The notes under the pieces were generated by a model. The model ran no database searches and had not been told where the DNA came from. It was given only the letters and a program-made list of their open reading frames with translations. Below are positions 1-8,136 of a stretch of DNA of 64,000 nt, piece by piece (within the stretch, counting starts at the first letter, position 1; each line of letters opens with the position of its first letter). This DNA is from Paenisporosarcina sp050269735 (GTDB taxonomy: Bacteria; Bacillota; Bacilli; Bacillales_A; Planococcaceae), in NCBI RefSeq assembly GCF_050269735.1, contig NZ_JBNNIX010000001.1, positions 620,001-684,000 of the forward strand. Reading direction: 5' to 3'. The translations under genes were made by a program, and so were the position numbers.

Positions 1-478
1 TCCTTATCATGGTGCAGGACAAGCGCATGGTATGAGTTTTTCAGTCAAACCAGGAATCAAGCATCCGCCAAGTCTTCGAAATATGTTAAAAGAACTCCAA
101 GATGACATTGGTTGCGAGATTCCTAAAGACGGGACGTTGTCGAAGTGGGCGAGCCAAGGCGTTTTCTTATTGAATACAGTCCTAACTGTGCGCGCAGGTG
201 CGGCACATTCTCATAAAGGACAAGGTTGGGAACTCTTTACGGATGAAGTCATCCGCAAACTTTCGGAGAGGGAAAAGCCTGTTGTTTTCGTGTTATGGGG
301 AAGACCTGCGCAATTGAAGCGGAAGTTAATTGATACGTCCAGACATGCCATCATTGAATCCGTCCACCCAAGTCCTCTTAGTTCCCATCGTGGATTCTTT
401 GGGAGTAAGCCTTATTCCAAAATAAACGAACAACTTTCACACTGGGGATTAGACCCGGTAGACTTTTGTTTGAAGTAG
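1..478 (+). CDS. ung: Uracil-DNA glycosylase, 5'-truncated by window edge
   Basis: Removes uracil from DNA as the first step of base excision repair. The reading frame is open from base 2, and the first residues (PYHGAGQAHGMSFSV) are the tail of the family's water-activating loop GQDPYHGxGQAHGxSFSV, so the catalytic Asp lies just outside the window. The minor-groove loop HPSPLS near the C-terminus is intact and is followed by the usual RGFFGSKPYSKIN ending. The ATG at base 32 is therefore internal and not a start. ywdI and ywdK follow, as in the B. subtilis ywd region. About 158 residues of a protein normally near 225 residues are visible. Confidence 0.96.
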   Translation, partial: PYHGAGQAHGMSFSVKPGIKHPPSLRNMLKELQDDIGCEIPKDGTLSKWASQGVFLLNTVLTVRAGAAHSHKGQGWELFTDEVIRKLSEREKPVVFVLWGRPAQLKRKLIDTSRHAIIESVHPSPLSSHRGFFGSKPYSKINEQLSHWGLDPVDFCLK

Positions 479-535
479 ATTTCGTGGTAAAGTGTAGTCT
501 GATGAGAACAATCAGCAAAAGGAGAGTGACCGAAC

Positions 536-823
536 GTGATTCCAATGAGTCGAGTTGTCACCGAAATCGAGAAACATGTCGCACTGGCAAAAGGTAGAGG
601 TGACGAACAAAGCATCCGTGAATCCTTGGTCGCGATTCGAGCTTTATGTGATGTGGCATTAACTGAACAACCTGAAGTTAAGCAACAAGTCGTGCCGATT
701 CAGTATGCACAACCTGTGCAACAAGTGCACACGGTCCAACCAACTTCATCCGTGCCGTCCATCTCAGCTGGAGAGCGCATGAAAGAAGACGATGCGAACG
801 GTGATTCGTTGTTTGATTTTTAA
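536..823 (+). CDS. ywdI: YwdI-like protein (DUF5327)
   Basis: A 95-residue cytoplasmic protein of unknown function. The N-terminal half (residues 5-45) is predicted helical with the pattern VVTEIEKHV...SIRESLVAIRALCDVAL, typical of the YwdI/DUF5327 family. The second half is a low-complexity stretch rich in Gln, Val and Pro (residues 55-75), then an acidic tail ending DSLFDF. A GTG start is chosen because AAAAGGAG lies about 11 nt upstream; the in-frame ATG three codons later is too far from that site. The position between ung and ywdK matches B. subtilis. No catalytic motif is visible, so no function is proposed. Confidence 0.8.
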   Translation: MIPMSRVVTEIEKHVALAKGRGDEQSIRESLVAIRALCDVALTEQPEVKQQVVPIQYAQPVQQVHTVQPTSSVPSISAGERMKEDDANGDSLFDF

Positions 824-898
824 TATTAATAATAGATTTTATTAGGAGTCTGAAAAGATTCGACCTATATAACAACACAATTGAAAGAAGGAATAATA

Positions 899-1279
899 AT
901 GCCATTTTTTATCATTGCAGGTGCCATTAACGCGTTTTTGGCCGTTGCGTTTGGAGCTTTCGGTGCCCATGCACTGAAAGAAAAACTATCTGAAAAGTAC
1001 TTAGCGATTTGGGAAACAGCAGTTCAATACCAGATGTATCATGCGATTGGACTAATCGTAATCGGTATCTTAATGAGCACAAATATCATTGGCCATGTGT
1101 CACAGCTTAGCTGGGCAGGTTATTTAATGTTAGCGGGCATTGTGATTTTCTCTGGTTCACTTTATGTATTAAGCTTGAGTGGTATCGGTATTTTAGGTGC
1201 GATCACACCAATCGGTGGCGTTGCATTCCTTGCAGCCTGGGTTCTTGTAATTGTCGCGGCAGTTAAACATATGAATTAA
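899..1279 (+). CDS. ywdK: DUF423 membrane protein YwdK
   Basis: A small integral membrane protein of the DUF423 family, about 126 residues with four hydrophobic segments (roughly residues 2-22, 42-62, 70-90, 98-120). The signature AxxxAxGAFGAHALK appears near the N-terminus. Function is unknown family-wide. The ATG here is preferred over an upstream in-frame TTG because AGAAGGAA lies 6-8 nt before it and the product then starts directly with the first membrane segment, as homologues do. A strong hairpin plus T-run follows the stop codon and closes the ung-ywdI-ywdK unit. Confidence 0.88.
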   Translation: MPFFIIAGAINAFLAVAFGAFGAHALKEKLSEKYLAIWETAVQYQMYHAIGLIVIGILMSTNIIGHVSQLSWAGYLMLAGIVIFSGSLYVLSLSGIGILGAITPIGGVAFLAAWVLVIVAAVKHMN

Positions 1280-1285
1280 TAATGT

Positions 1286-1314
1286 GCGTCCTTCCAAGCG
1301 AAGGGCGTTTTTTT
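1286..1314 (+). terminator. Rho-independent terminator after ywdK
   Basis: A GC-rich stem (GCGTCCTTC paired with GAAGGGCGT, two G-U pairs) with a 5-nt loop is followed directly by seven T residues. Confidence 0.8.
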
Positions 1315-1383
1315 GTTACATCTGTGGGGACGAAGCACATGTCTCTGAAAGATAAAATGGCTGTGAAAACCATTATTCATAAC

Positions 1384-1424
1384 GAAAATGCCCTTCCATA
1401 AGACAAAGTGGAAGGGCATTTTAA
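1384..1424. terminator. Bidirectional terminator-like hairpin
   Basis: A 13-bp perfect stem (ATGCCCTTCCA with TGGAAGGGCAT plus A/T pairs) is flanked by A-runs and T-runs on both sides. It lies between ywdK (+) and gerQ (-), so it can serve both converging units. Confidence 0.7.
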
Positions 1425-1441
1425 AATGATATGAAAAATAA

Positions 1442-1545
1442 GTGCCGTGTTGGAAAATACGCATGCCAAGTAGGAAATATCATGTCCCAAGTTGAGTGAA
1501 ATTCATCCCAAGTTGGAAACGAGACGTCCTAAGTTGTTTGCCTAA
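1442..1545. repeat. 21-bp-period array, core AAGTTGGAAA
   Basis: Five units with the core (C)CCAAGTTGGAAA, some degenerate. The GTTGG (or GTAGG, GTTGA, GTTGT) of successive units begins at 1449, 1470, 1491, 1512 and 1533, exactly 21 bp apart. The other half of each unit varies. It lies in the gap between ywdK and gerQ. Confidence 0.75.
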
Positions 1546-1567
1546 TCCCAATTTCTTTCACCGGTGG

Positions 1568-1909
1568 TTAAAAGTAATTGATTTCTTCATCAAACGTTAC
1601 ATAATCCAAATAAATCAATGGGATTAAATAACGTTTTCCGGAGGTCGGCTCACTGACAATTAAGTGATCGCGGCCCGCTGCCTCAATGACTCCTTTTACA
1701 ACTTTTGCGTTCCATTCACGGTTGTTTTCAAACGTTAAATAAACAGTCGCAAGCTTGCCTTTGTTTAAGCGTAAAATGTTTTCGATGTAGGATTCCTCAC
1801 CTGCTGGTGGAGAAGTAGGGCGACCACCTGCAGGTAATGTAGGGGGCATCATTTGTTGTGGCTGTTGCATTTGTTGCGCATAAGCAGGATTCCAATAATA
1901 TTGTACCAA
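1568..1909 (-). CDS. gerQ: Spore coat / germination protein GerQ
   Basis: Inner-coat protein needed for CwlJ-dependent cortex hydrolysis during spore germination; known in Bacillus to be cross-linked by transglutaminase and to anchor CwlJ. The 113-residue product has a Gln/Met/Pro-rich N-terminus (YYWNPAYAQQMQQPQQMMPP) and then the conserved domain ESYIENILRLNKGK...IVSEPTSGKRYLIPLIYLDYVTFDEEINY. The start is TTG with AAAGGATG upstream. It lies 18 bp downstream of cwlJ on the same strand and is probably cotranscribed with it, the arrangement seen in the B. cereus group but not in B. subtilis. Confidence 0.93.
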   Translation of the reverse strand: MVQYYWNPAYAQQMQQPQQMMPPTLPAGGRPTSPPAGEESYIENILRLNKGKLATVYLTFENNREWNAKVVKGVIEAAGRDHLIVSEPTSGKRYLIPLIYLDYVTFDEEINYF

Positions 1910-1927
1910 GAAATCATCCTTTCCAAA

Positions 1928-2347
1928 TTAGAGGTTTGGGCAATCTTGGCTACTCGGCGCAAAGAAACAATGCGACTTGTAGCGACCTGTGTTCGGTTGG
2001 TTATACCATGTGGCAGGACAACCTCCCGGAGGTTCGAAAAACCATAACGAGCGTGTACCAGGGTCAAAACGTTCACCAGCGATCACGCGACGGGCAAGTG
2101 CCTTGTCTTGTTCACGTGCACGTTGATAGAAATAAGGTTTGGTTGTCGCTTCAAAACCACCAGGGCTTTGAAAAACCATTTGCTGCACGTTGCGAATATT
2201 CTTGAAATCCAGACACGTCGCTCGCACTCGATTAACACCGACATTTCCAACCAAAAGCATTCCTTGCTTGCCTTCACCTTCTGCCTCAGCACGCATTAAT
2301 CGAGCAAGAGTTTCGATATCTTTTTCAGTTGCGCGGATTACCGCCAC
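1928..2347 (-). CDS. cwlJ: Cell wall hydrolase CwlJ (germination)
   Basis: Spore-cortex lytic enzyme of the SleB/CwlJ family; degrades cortex peptidoglycan at germination. The 139-residue product shows the conserved N-terminal block ARLMRAEAEGEGKQGMLLVGNVGVNR, with the catalytic Glu, then FYQRAREQDKALARR and a C-terminal block with CPATWYNQPN and KSHCFF. The GTG at 2347 is chosen because GAGGAGG lies about 7 nt upstream and the product then begins MAVIRATEKDIETL, matching the family start; a longer frame to 2413 has no support. There is no signal peptide, as expected for a coat-delivered CwlJ. gerQ follows 18 bp later. Confidence 0.94.
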   Translation of the reverse strand: MAVIRATEKDIETLARLMRAEAEGEGKQGMLLVGNVGVNRVRATCLDFKNIRNVQQMVFQSPGGFEATTKPYFYQRAREQDKALARRVIAGERFDPGTRSLWFFEPPGGCPATWYNQPNTGRYKSHCFFAPSSQDCPNL

Positions 2348-2485
2348 AGCACAACCTCCTCGCAAATTAGTATACGTATCAACTGGAATTTTAGAACAAA
2401 AAACGCAAAGCATTTTCGCGTAGCCCTCAGCTTTGTCTTAAAAGTATGGATAAACCTTAGTGCTGTCGAGTGGTATATACGCCTT

Positions 2486-2601
2486 AGTTGTAAAATTTAA
2501 GAGGTCACGTAGGAAAAAACGGGGGTCACGTAGGAAAATTAAGAGTTCACGTAGGAAAAAACGAGGACGACGTAGGAAAAATCGAGGGTGACGTAGGAAT
2601 C
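2486..2601. repeat. 21-bp-period array, core TCACGTAGGAAAA
   Basis: Five units; CGTAGGAA begins at 2508, 2529, 2550, 2571 and 2592, exactly 21 bp apart. A degenerate leading unit GTTGTAAAATTT precedes them. This array is the main content of the 344-bp gap between cwlJ and hemQ. Confidence 0.85.
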
Positions 2602-2691
2602 AGTTGCCACATAACTTTATTCACACGCTTTTCATACTAGTCAGCTGGAATTCAATAAAAAAAGCTACGCATTTTTGCGTAGCCAAAAATT

Positions 2692-3441
2692 TTATACAGT
2701 TAAGAAGTCAGTTGTTTTGTCTGCATCAAGTAGTGTTCCGACGAAGAATGAGCCGAACTCACCGAAACGTGCACTTACTTCATCAAAACGCATTTCGTAA
2801 ATTAACTTCTTGAATTGAAGTACGTCATCAGAGAATAACGTAACGCCCCATTCAAAATCGTCAAATCCGATAGAACCACTGATGATTTGCTTCACTTTAC
2901 CAGCGTATCCACGGCCAATCATACCATGGCTGCGCATCATCGATTTACGGTCTTCCATCGAAAGCATATACCAGTTGTCATTGCCTTCACGACGCTTGTC
3001 CATTGGGTAGAAACAAACATATTGTGAACGTGGAAGTTCAGGGTATAGACGACTGCGAACATGCGGGTTTTGATAAGGATCTTCATTCGATTCACCAGCT
3101 AAGTAGTTTGAAAGTTCCACTACAGAAACGTATGAATATGAAGGAACTGTGTATTCAGCAATTGTTAATTTGTTGAACTTCGCTTCAATTTGTTGAAGCT
3201 CATCCATTGTTTCGCGCAATGTCATCAGCATGAAATCTGCTTTTTGGCCAATAACTGTATAGAAAGCATGGCTCCCAGTTTTCGCTTCATGTGCAACATT
3301 CAATTCTTCTAAAAATCCTAAAAATTCATTTACAGCTGCTGTACGTTCCTCAGCAGAAATTTGTTTCCAAGAAGTCCAATCCATCGTACGGAAATCATGT
3401 AATGCGTACCAACCATCTAAAGTTTGTGCTGCTTCATTCAT
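2692..3441 (-). CDS. hemQ: Coproheme decarboxylase HemQ
   Basis: Last enzyme of the coproporphyrin-dependent haem pathway of Gram-positive bacteria; oxidatively decarboxylates coprohaem III to protohaem with hydrogen peroxide. The 249-residue product has the chlorite-dismutase-like fold. Key residues fall at the numbering known from Firmicutes HemQ: radical Tyr145 and Lys149 in FYPMDKRR, and the proximal haem ligand His172 in RSHGMIGRGYAGK. The distal Arg that defines true chlorite dismutases is not expected in this family. A clear AAGGAG site precedes the ATG. It lies divergent from pta, as ywfI is from pta in B. subtilis. Confidence 0.95.
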   Translation of the reverse strand: MNEAAQTLDGWYALHDFRTMDWTSWKQISAEERTAAVNEFLGFLEELNVAHEAKTGSHAFYTVIGQKADFMLMTLRETMDELQQIEAKFNKLTIAEYTVPSYSYVSVVELSNYLAGESNEDPYQNPHVRSRLYPELPRSQYVCFYPMDKRREGNDNWYMLSMEDRKSMMRSHGMIGRGYAGKVKQIISGSIGFDDFEWGVTLFSDDVLQFKKLIYEMRFDEVSARFGEFGSFFVGTLLDADKTTDFLTV

Positions 3442-3563
3442 GTATGGGACACTCCTTCATCTAATTAAATATTCAAGATAAGTTTAGCATAAAGCCTATA
3501 AGAAACCTACATTGTCACCATTCGTACATGATGAGATATGACAAATTCGTGTTATTATGAAGG

Positions 3564-3677
3564 AAAAGCGAAGCGGGGTATGTAAGACCTGCGCCGGCGC
3601 TGGAAAGGCCGAATCGAATGCCCGCATTCGCATGAGGACTTGAAGCTTAGGTGAGGTCTACCCTGCGCAGCTAGACA
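3564..3677. repeat. Structured ~114-nt repeat, copy 1
   Basis: Shares GGCGCTGGAA, a CGAATCGAA-like block, TTCGCATGAGG, TGAAGCTTAGGTG and AGCTAGACA with the copy at 38902-39014. Stems AGACCT(3585-3590)/AGGTCT(3654-3659) and GAATGC(3616-3621)/GCATTC(3624-3629) are intact, although their bases differ from those in the other copy. It occupies most of the hemQ-pta intergenic region, upstream of the pta start. Confidence 0.75.
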
Positions 3678-3751
3678 TCACAATAAAAGAAAGCACACAA
3701 TTAACCCAACCATAAAATCAACCTTAAGATACTGAAAGGATGGAATGCATC

Positions 3752-4735
3752 GTGACGAACTTATTTGATGAAATCAAACAAACCATTACCGACAAGCAGG
3801 TAAGAATTGTATTGCCTGAAGGAACGGACGAGCGTGTACTTCAAGCAGCAGTTAAATTGCATAACGAAGGCATTGTGACACCCATTTTAGTTGGATCATA
3901 CGATTTGGTGAAAGTGGCAGCGAAACAAGCCGGAATCGATTTGACTGATATCGAAGTAATAGATCCTGTGCAATTCGAGCAGTTGGACAATCTTATTGAT
4001 CAATATGTAGAGCGCCGCAATGGAAAATCTTCACCAGAGCAAGCACGCATTCAACTAAAAGACGTCAACACATTTGGCACAATGCTTGTTTACACAGGTT
4101 ATGCGCACGGCTTGGTAAGTGGTGCAGCTCATACGACTGCTGATACAGTACGTCCTGCATTACAAATTATCAAAACGAAACCTGGTGTGTCTAAAACGAG
4201 TGGAGCCTTCATTATGGTGCGTGGAGACGAGCGTTATGTCTTTGCTGACTGTGCCATTACGATCGCTCCAACAAGTGAAGACTTGGCCGAAATCGCAGTG
4301 GAAAGTGCAAAAACGGCGAAAGCGTTCGGAATTGAGCCGAAAGTAGCGATGCTGTCATTTTCGACAAAAGGATCTGCCGTTTCTCCTGAAACTTTGAAGA
4401 TAGTGGAAGCGACGAAGTTAGCACAAGAAAAAGCGCCATCAGTCAACATTGATGGTGAATTTCAGTTCGACGCAGCATTTGTACCAGCTGTTGCGAAGAA
4501 GAAAGCACCGGGTTCAAGTATTCAAGGTGATGCGAACGTGTTCGTTTTCCCTTCACTTGAAGCAGGAAACATTGGCTACAAATTAGCGGAAAGACTTGGC
4601 GGATTTGAAGCAATCGGACCGATATTGCAAGGCTTGAACATGCCCGTGAATGACTTGTCACGAGGCTGTTCGGCAGATGATGTGTATAAATTAGTACTAA
4701 TGACCGCAGCTCAAAGCGTGATGGCAGGAGAGTAA
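3752..4735 (+). CDS. pta: Phosphate acetyltransferase
   Basis: Interconverts acetyl-CoA and acetyl phosphate in overflow metabolism. The 327-residue single-domain form matches Bacillus Pta through its length: IVLPEGTDERVLQAA at the N-terminus, GLVSGAAHTTADTVRPALQIIKT near residue 125, FADCAITIAPT, and the C-terminal DANVFVFPSLEAGNIGYK followed by GPILQGLNMPVNDLSRG. The GTG start gives MTNLFDEIKQ, aligned with the usual MADLFS start, and has AAGGATGG 8-9 nt upstream; the ATG four codons earlier overlaps that ribosome-binding site. lipL starts 3 nt after the stop, so the two are very likely cotranscribed. Confidence 0.96.
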   Translation: MTNLFDEIKQTITDKQVRIVLPEGTDERVLQAAVKLHNEGIVTPILVGSYDLVKVAAKQAGIDLTDIEVIDPVQFEQLDNLIDQYVERRNGKSSPEQARIQLKDVNTFGTMLVYTGYAHGLVSGAAHTTADTVRPALQIIKTKPGVSKTSGAFIMVRGDERYVFADCAITIAPTSEDLAEIAVESAKTAKAFGIEPKVAMLSFSTKGSAVSPETLKIVEATKLAQEKAPSVNIDGEFQFDAAFVPAVAKKKAPGSSIQGDANVFVFPSLEAGNIGYKLAERLGGFEAIGPILQGLNMPVNDLSRGCSADDVYKLVLMTAAQSVMAGE

Positions 4736-4737
4736 AA

Positions 4738-5586
4738 ATGTCCGGGTTTAATGATTTATTTGTAAATAAAGAATGGCGGTTTTGGGATCAGTCCATGAGC
4801 GGCCGTTCGAGATCCGCTCTAGAATCTTTTGCTGCGGACGATTTGCTATGTGAACGGGTCGGAAAAGGGGAGTCTCTCCCGACGATCCGCACATGGGTAC
4901 ACGAAAACACAGTCGTTCTCGGCATACAAGATCATCGTCTTCCTCATATAGCAGATGGCCGTGACGTCTTGCAGGCACACGGATACCAATCGATCGTTCG
5001 AAACTCAGGTGGACTTGCCGTTGTTTTAGACAGTGGCGTACTGAATATTTCCATCGTGGTTTCCGAGCTGAACAGTTCGATTGATATTAATGCCGGATAT
5101 GACATCATGGTCGAATTCGTCCGTCACCTATTTCCACAAATAGCGGATTCAATCGAAGCCTATGAGATTGTCGGTTCGTACTGTCCTGGCTCTTATGATT
5201 TAAGTGTGGGAGGCAAGAAATTCGCTGGCATCTCACAAAGACGCTTGCGTAATGGGATTGCCGTTCAAATCTATATATGTATTGAAGGTAGTGGAGCGGA
5301 GAGGGCATCTTTAATTCGTGATTTTTATGAAGCCGGATTAAAGGAAGAACAAACAAAATTTGCTTTTCCGGTAATTGTGCCGGAAGTGATGGCTTCGGTC
5401 AGCGAAATTATCGAAGAAAACGTAACAGTTCAGGATACCGTGATTCATGCGCAACGATTAATGAACCATTTGATGCAAAATGTGCACATGCAATCGTTGC
5501 AGCCGGAAGAAACTGATTTATATATGTACTACTTGACCCGCGTCGTTGAACGCAACCAAAAAATGCTATCGAAAATAGAAGCATAA
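4738..5586 (+). CDS. lipL: Octanoyl-[GcvH]:protein N-octanoyltransferase LipL
   Basis: Amidotransferase of lipoate assembly: moves the octanoyl group from GcvH to E2 subunits of 2-oxoacid dehydrogenases. The 282-residue product belongs to the BPL/LipA-LipB fold. The acyl-accepting Cys is Cys149 in GSYCPGSYDLSVGGKKFAG, and the Lys pair that positions the substrate lies at 160-161. The conserved RNSGGLAVVLDSGVLNIS block is at residues 88-105. Its place directly after pta (B. subtilis ywfL next to pta) favours LipL over LipM. It ends with a strong terminator. Confidence 0.93.
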   Translation: MSGFNDLFVNKEWRFWDQSMSGRSRSALESFAADDLLCERVGKGESLPTIRTWVHENTVVLGIQDHRLPHIADGRDVLQAHGYQSIVRNSGGLAVVLDSGVLNISIVVSELNSSIDINAGYDIMVEFVRHLFPQIADSIEAYEIVGSYCPGSYDLSVGGKKFAGISQRRLRNGIAVQIYICIEGSGAERASLIRDFYEAGLKEEQTKFAFPVIVPEVMASVSEIIEENVTVQDTVIHAQRLMNHLMQNVHMQSLQPEETDLYMYYLTRVVERNQKMLSKIEA

Positions 5587-5592
5587 GCTACG

Positions 5593-5622
5593 TCCACGAC
5601 ATCTGGTTGTCGTGGATTTTTT
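5593..5622 (+). terminator. Terminator after pta-lipL
   Basis: An 8-bp stem TCCACGAC/GTCGTGGA with an 8-nt loop is followed by TTTTTT. Confidence 0.85.
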
Positions 5623-5654
5623 ATTGTTTAAGATAGAAAATCGCACATATAACT

Positions 5655-5686
5655 AGTAAAACCGCCAATCAATTGATTGGCGGTTC
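5655..5686 (-). terminator. Terminator of rsfA
   Basis: The perfect stem AACCGCCAATC/GATTGGCGGTT overlaps the last codons of rsfA and is followed on the minus strand by TTTA. Confidence 0.6.
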
Positions 5687-6301
5687 TTTTGCTACTAAGT
5701 TACCATTGCGTTCCATTTGAAAAACAGGTGAGATATTATCAGCATCGTCATTCAATGTCACTAAACGACGAGCGCGGTTCATGATATGAACAAACTGTTC
5801 GTAATCTTCGCGAATCGTTGCGTTTTCATTTTCCAATCTCGCGATATCACGTTCAAGTTGTTTAATTTTTTCTTGAGAATGAGATAGTAGTGCGCGCCAG
5901 CGATGAGATTCACCTTCACCAGTACCGTTTTGTTGCAAACGTAATAAGTATGCGATTACCACATCAAGTGATAGAGCGGATAAAGGAATTTGGACGCGTT
6001 CTTGTGGCTGTTCTTCACTACCTACGAGAAACAGAGATTGTCCTCTGCGACGATATTCTTTTCCAAGGACGCGCATTTTTTGCTTGCGATCTTTTTTCGC
6101 ATCACGCAAATCTTTCTCGTATTCTCTTCTTACAACTGCATTCCAGCGAAACCCGCAAGCAGCAGCCGTGCGATTTAATGCATCTCCTGCTTCTTCAAAT
6201 GCATTTAATTGCGTACTCCCTTCGCGAACGTGTCGCAGCACGGTTTCTGCCAACAATTCATCATTTTCATCTAACCAAGCATCTTGTCTAATTTTTACCA
6301 T
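5669..6301 (-). CDS. rsfA: RsfA-type prespore transcription factor
   Basis: DNA-binding regulator of the RsfA family; in B. subtilis RsfA tunes sigma-F-dependent genes in the forespore. The 210-residue product has an N-terminal Myb/SANT-like domain (residues 4-55: RQDAWLDENDELLAETVLRH, then AFEEAGDALNRTAAACGFRWNAVVR). A basic linker follows, then a coiled coil around residues 138-170 (SHSQEKIKQLERDIARLENENATI). The start has GGGAGGGA upstream. B. subtilis has rsfA (ywfN) in the same place after ywfL. Function in this organism is inferred from the family. Confidence 0.92.
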   Translation of the reverse strand: MVKIRQDAWLDENDELLAETVLRHVREGSTQLNAFEEAGDALNRTAAACGFRWNAVVRREYEKDLRDAKKDRKQKMRVLGKEYRRRGQSLFLVGSEEQPQERVQIPLSALSLDVVIAYLLRLQQNGTGEGESHRWRALLSHSQEKIKQLERDIARLENENATIREDYEQFVHIMNRARRLVTLNDDADNISPVFQMERNGNLVAKEPPIN

Positions 6302-6466
6302 ACATGTCCCTCCCGAAATGTTAATAGTTTTGATGTTCTACTTCAAGCTTGTACAAGATTCACAGGTTTTATTCACTCAACCTTTTGATGTACTTGAATC
6401 ACGATGGAAAAATAAGATACAATGACCTGTAGACTTTTACTTCAAATAAGAAAGGGTTGTTGACAA

Positions 6467-6691
6467 ATGGCAAACGAATTCAGAGTTTGCGATGATTGTC
6501 AGGCCGTGAATTTAAAAACATTAATTCCTAAGTTAAAAGAAATCGATCCTCATGCATCGATTGATATTGCGTGTCAGTCTTATTGCGGTCCAGGACGTAA
6601 AAAAACGTTCGCGTTTGTAAACAACCGACCTGTAGCAGCGCTTTCTGAAGACGAATTAATGGAAAAAGTACGCGCCAAGCTAAAGGCATAA
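6467..6691 (+). CDS. DUF1450 small cysteine-rich protein
   Basis: A 74-residue protein resembling the DUF1450/YuzB family. It has a CxxC pair near the N-terminus (CDDC, residues 8-11) and a second Cys pair in ACQSYCGPG (residues 36-41), followed by FAFVNNRPVAA and a helical tail. Such spacing suggests a thioredoxin-like ferredoxin fold or metal/cluster binding, but no activity is established. The start has AAAGGGTTG upstream. It stands alone, between the divergent rsfA and the HD-domain gene, with its own terminator. Confidence 0.72.
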   Translation: MANEFRVCDDCQAVNLKTLIPKLKEIDPHASIDIACQSYCGPGRKKTFAFVNNRPVAALSEDELMEKVRAKLKA

Positions 6692-6743
6692 TCTCGCGAA
6701 TGCAATCTTTTAAATTTAAAATATAGATCTTCATACTTTCGCC

Positions 6744-6767
6744 GCCTTTCCTGAAGGAGGCTTTTTC
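6744..6767 (+). terminator. Terminator after the DUF1450 gene
   Basis: Stem GCCTTTC/GAAGGAGGC (with one G-U pair) is followed by TTTTT. Confidence 0.65.
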
Positions 6768-6810
6768 TTTATAATAAAATACAAGTATTTTTTGCTGAAA
6801 AGAGGTGTCC

Positions 6811-8118
6811 ATGGTGAGTTATGCAACGCAAAAGTTGGCTGAAGAAAAAGTATTTAAAGACCCGGTACACCGATACATACATGTTCGCGACCAAGTCATT
6901 TGGGATTTAATTGGGGCGAGAGAATTTCAGAGATTGCGACGAATCAAGCAACTTGGCACGACGTATCTCGTTTTCCACGGGGCTGAACATAGCCGCTTCA
7001 ACCACTCACTGGGCGTTTACGAAGTTGTGAGACGCATCATTGATGATATTTTTACAGGACGACCAGAATGGGATGAATCTGAGAGATTGGTGGTTCTTTG
7101 CGCAGCGCTTCTTCATGATCTCGGCCATGGTCCATTTTCGCATTCGTTTGAACATGTTTTTGATCTGGATCATGAGAAATTCACGCAGGCCATCCTGCTT
7201 GGCGATACCGAAGTAAACGAAATCTTAAAACGGGTGGCACCGGAATTTCCACAGCATGTGTCAGATGTCATTGCCAAAACATATGGCAATAAACAAGCGG
7301 TCAGTTTAATTTCTAGCCAGATCGATGCCGATCGTATGGATTATTTACAGCGAGACGCTTATTTTACAGGAGTAAGTTACGGTCATTTTGATATGGAGCG
7401 TATTTTGCGAGTCATGCGTCCGCGTGAAGATCAAGTGGTCATCAAACAAAGCGGTATGCATGCGGTGGAAGATTACATCATGAGTCGCTATCAGATGTAT
7501 TGGCAAGTGTATTTCCATCCAGTATCGCGAAGTGCGGAAGTGATTCTGACAAAAGCGCTTCACCGTGCTAAAGAGCTGAGTGAGAGTGGCTACAAGTTTG
7601 CGTACGAACCGCGTCATTTCAAGACGTTTTTTGATCAAACATTTTCATTAGCTGATTACATTGCACTCGACGAAGGCATTGTCATGACGTATTTTCAGGA
7701 ATGGGTGCACGAAGAAGACGAGATTCTCGCTGATTTATGTGACCGCTTCGTAAATCGTCGTCTGTTCCAATACATTGAATTCGATCCGGCAAAGGATTAC
7801 CGTAAACTATCGGAACTGGAGCAACTGTTTAAAAAAGCGGGCATCAACCCTGCGTATTATTTAGTGTTCGATTCTTCATCCGACTTGCCCTATGATTTTT
7901 ATCGACCGGGGGAGGAAGGCGAACGTGTGCCGATCCACTTATTGATGCCTAACGATGAACTTCGTGAATTATCGAGGTCATCTGAAATCGTAGAAGCCAT
8001 TTCAGGTAAACGAAGAACAGATCATAAATTGTATTTCCCAGAAGATTTATTAAAAGATGATACAAAGAAAAAAGCCGTCAAAAAGCAAATTCTACAATTG
8101 CTTTACGGACAAGCATAG
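6811..8118 (+). CDS. ywfO: HD-domain phosphohydrolase, YwfO family
   Basis: Metal-dependent phosphohydrolase of the HD superfamily, related to dNTP triphosphohydrolases. In about 435 residues it shows PVHRYIHVRD, FQRLRRIKQLG, the metal ligands in HSRFNHSLGVYE and the HD pair in LLHDLGHGPFSHSFEH (around residue 100), then QIDADRMDYLQRDAYFTG. These are the hallmark blocks of the YwfO/SAMHD1-like group. The substrate in vivo is unknown. Start: the ATG gives MVSYATQKLAEEKVFKDP, close to homologues; a GTG two codons upstream and a GTG one codon downstream cannot be excluded. ywgA follows after 18 bp, suggesting an operon as in B. subtilis. Confidence 0.92.
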   Translation: MVSYATQKLAEEKVFKDPVHRYIHVRDQVIWDLIGAREFQRLRRIKQLGTTYLVFHGAEHSRFNHSLGVYEVVRRIIDDIFTGRPEWDESERLVVLCAALLHDLGHGPFSHSFEHVFDLDHEKFTQAILLGDTEVNEILKRVAPEFPQHVSDVIAKTYGNKQAVSLISSQIDADRMDYLQRDAYFTGVSYGHFDMERILRVMRPREDQVVIKQSGMHAVEDYIMSRYQMYWQVYFHPVSRSAEVILTKALHRAKELSESGYKFAYEPRHFKTFFDQTFSLADYIALDEGIVMTYFQEWVHEEDEILADLCDRFVNRRLFQYIEFDPAKDYRKLSELEQLFKKAGINPAYYLVFDSSSDLPYDFYRPGEEGERVPIHLLMPNDELRELSRSSEIVEAISGKRRTDHKLYFPEDLLKDDTKKKAVKKQILQLLYGQA

Positions 8119-8136
8119 AACAGGAGGTGCCTTGAA

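Noticed and set aside
2486..2601. CRISPR array
   Set aside because: Repeats are 8-13 nt with spacers of similar length, there is no cas gene, and the period is 21 bp, far below CRISPR dimensions.
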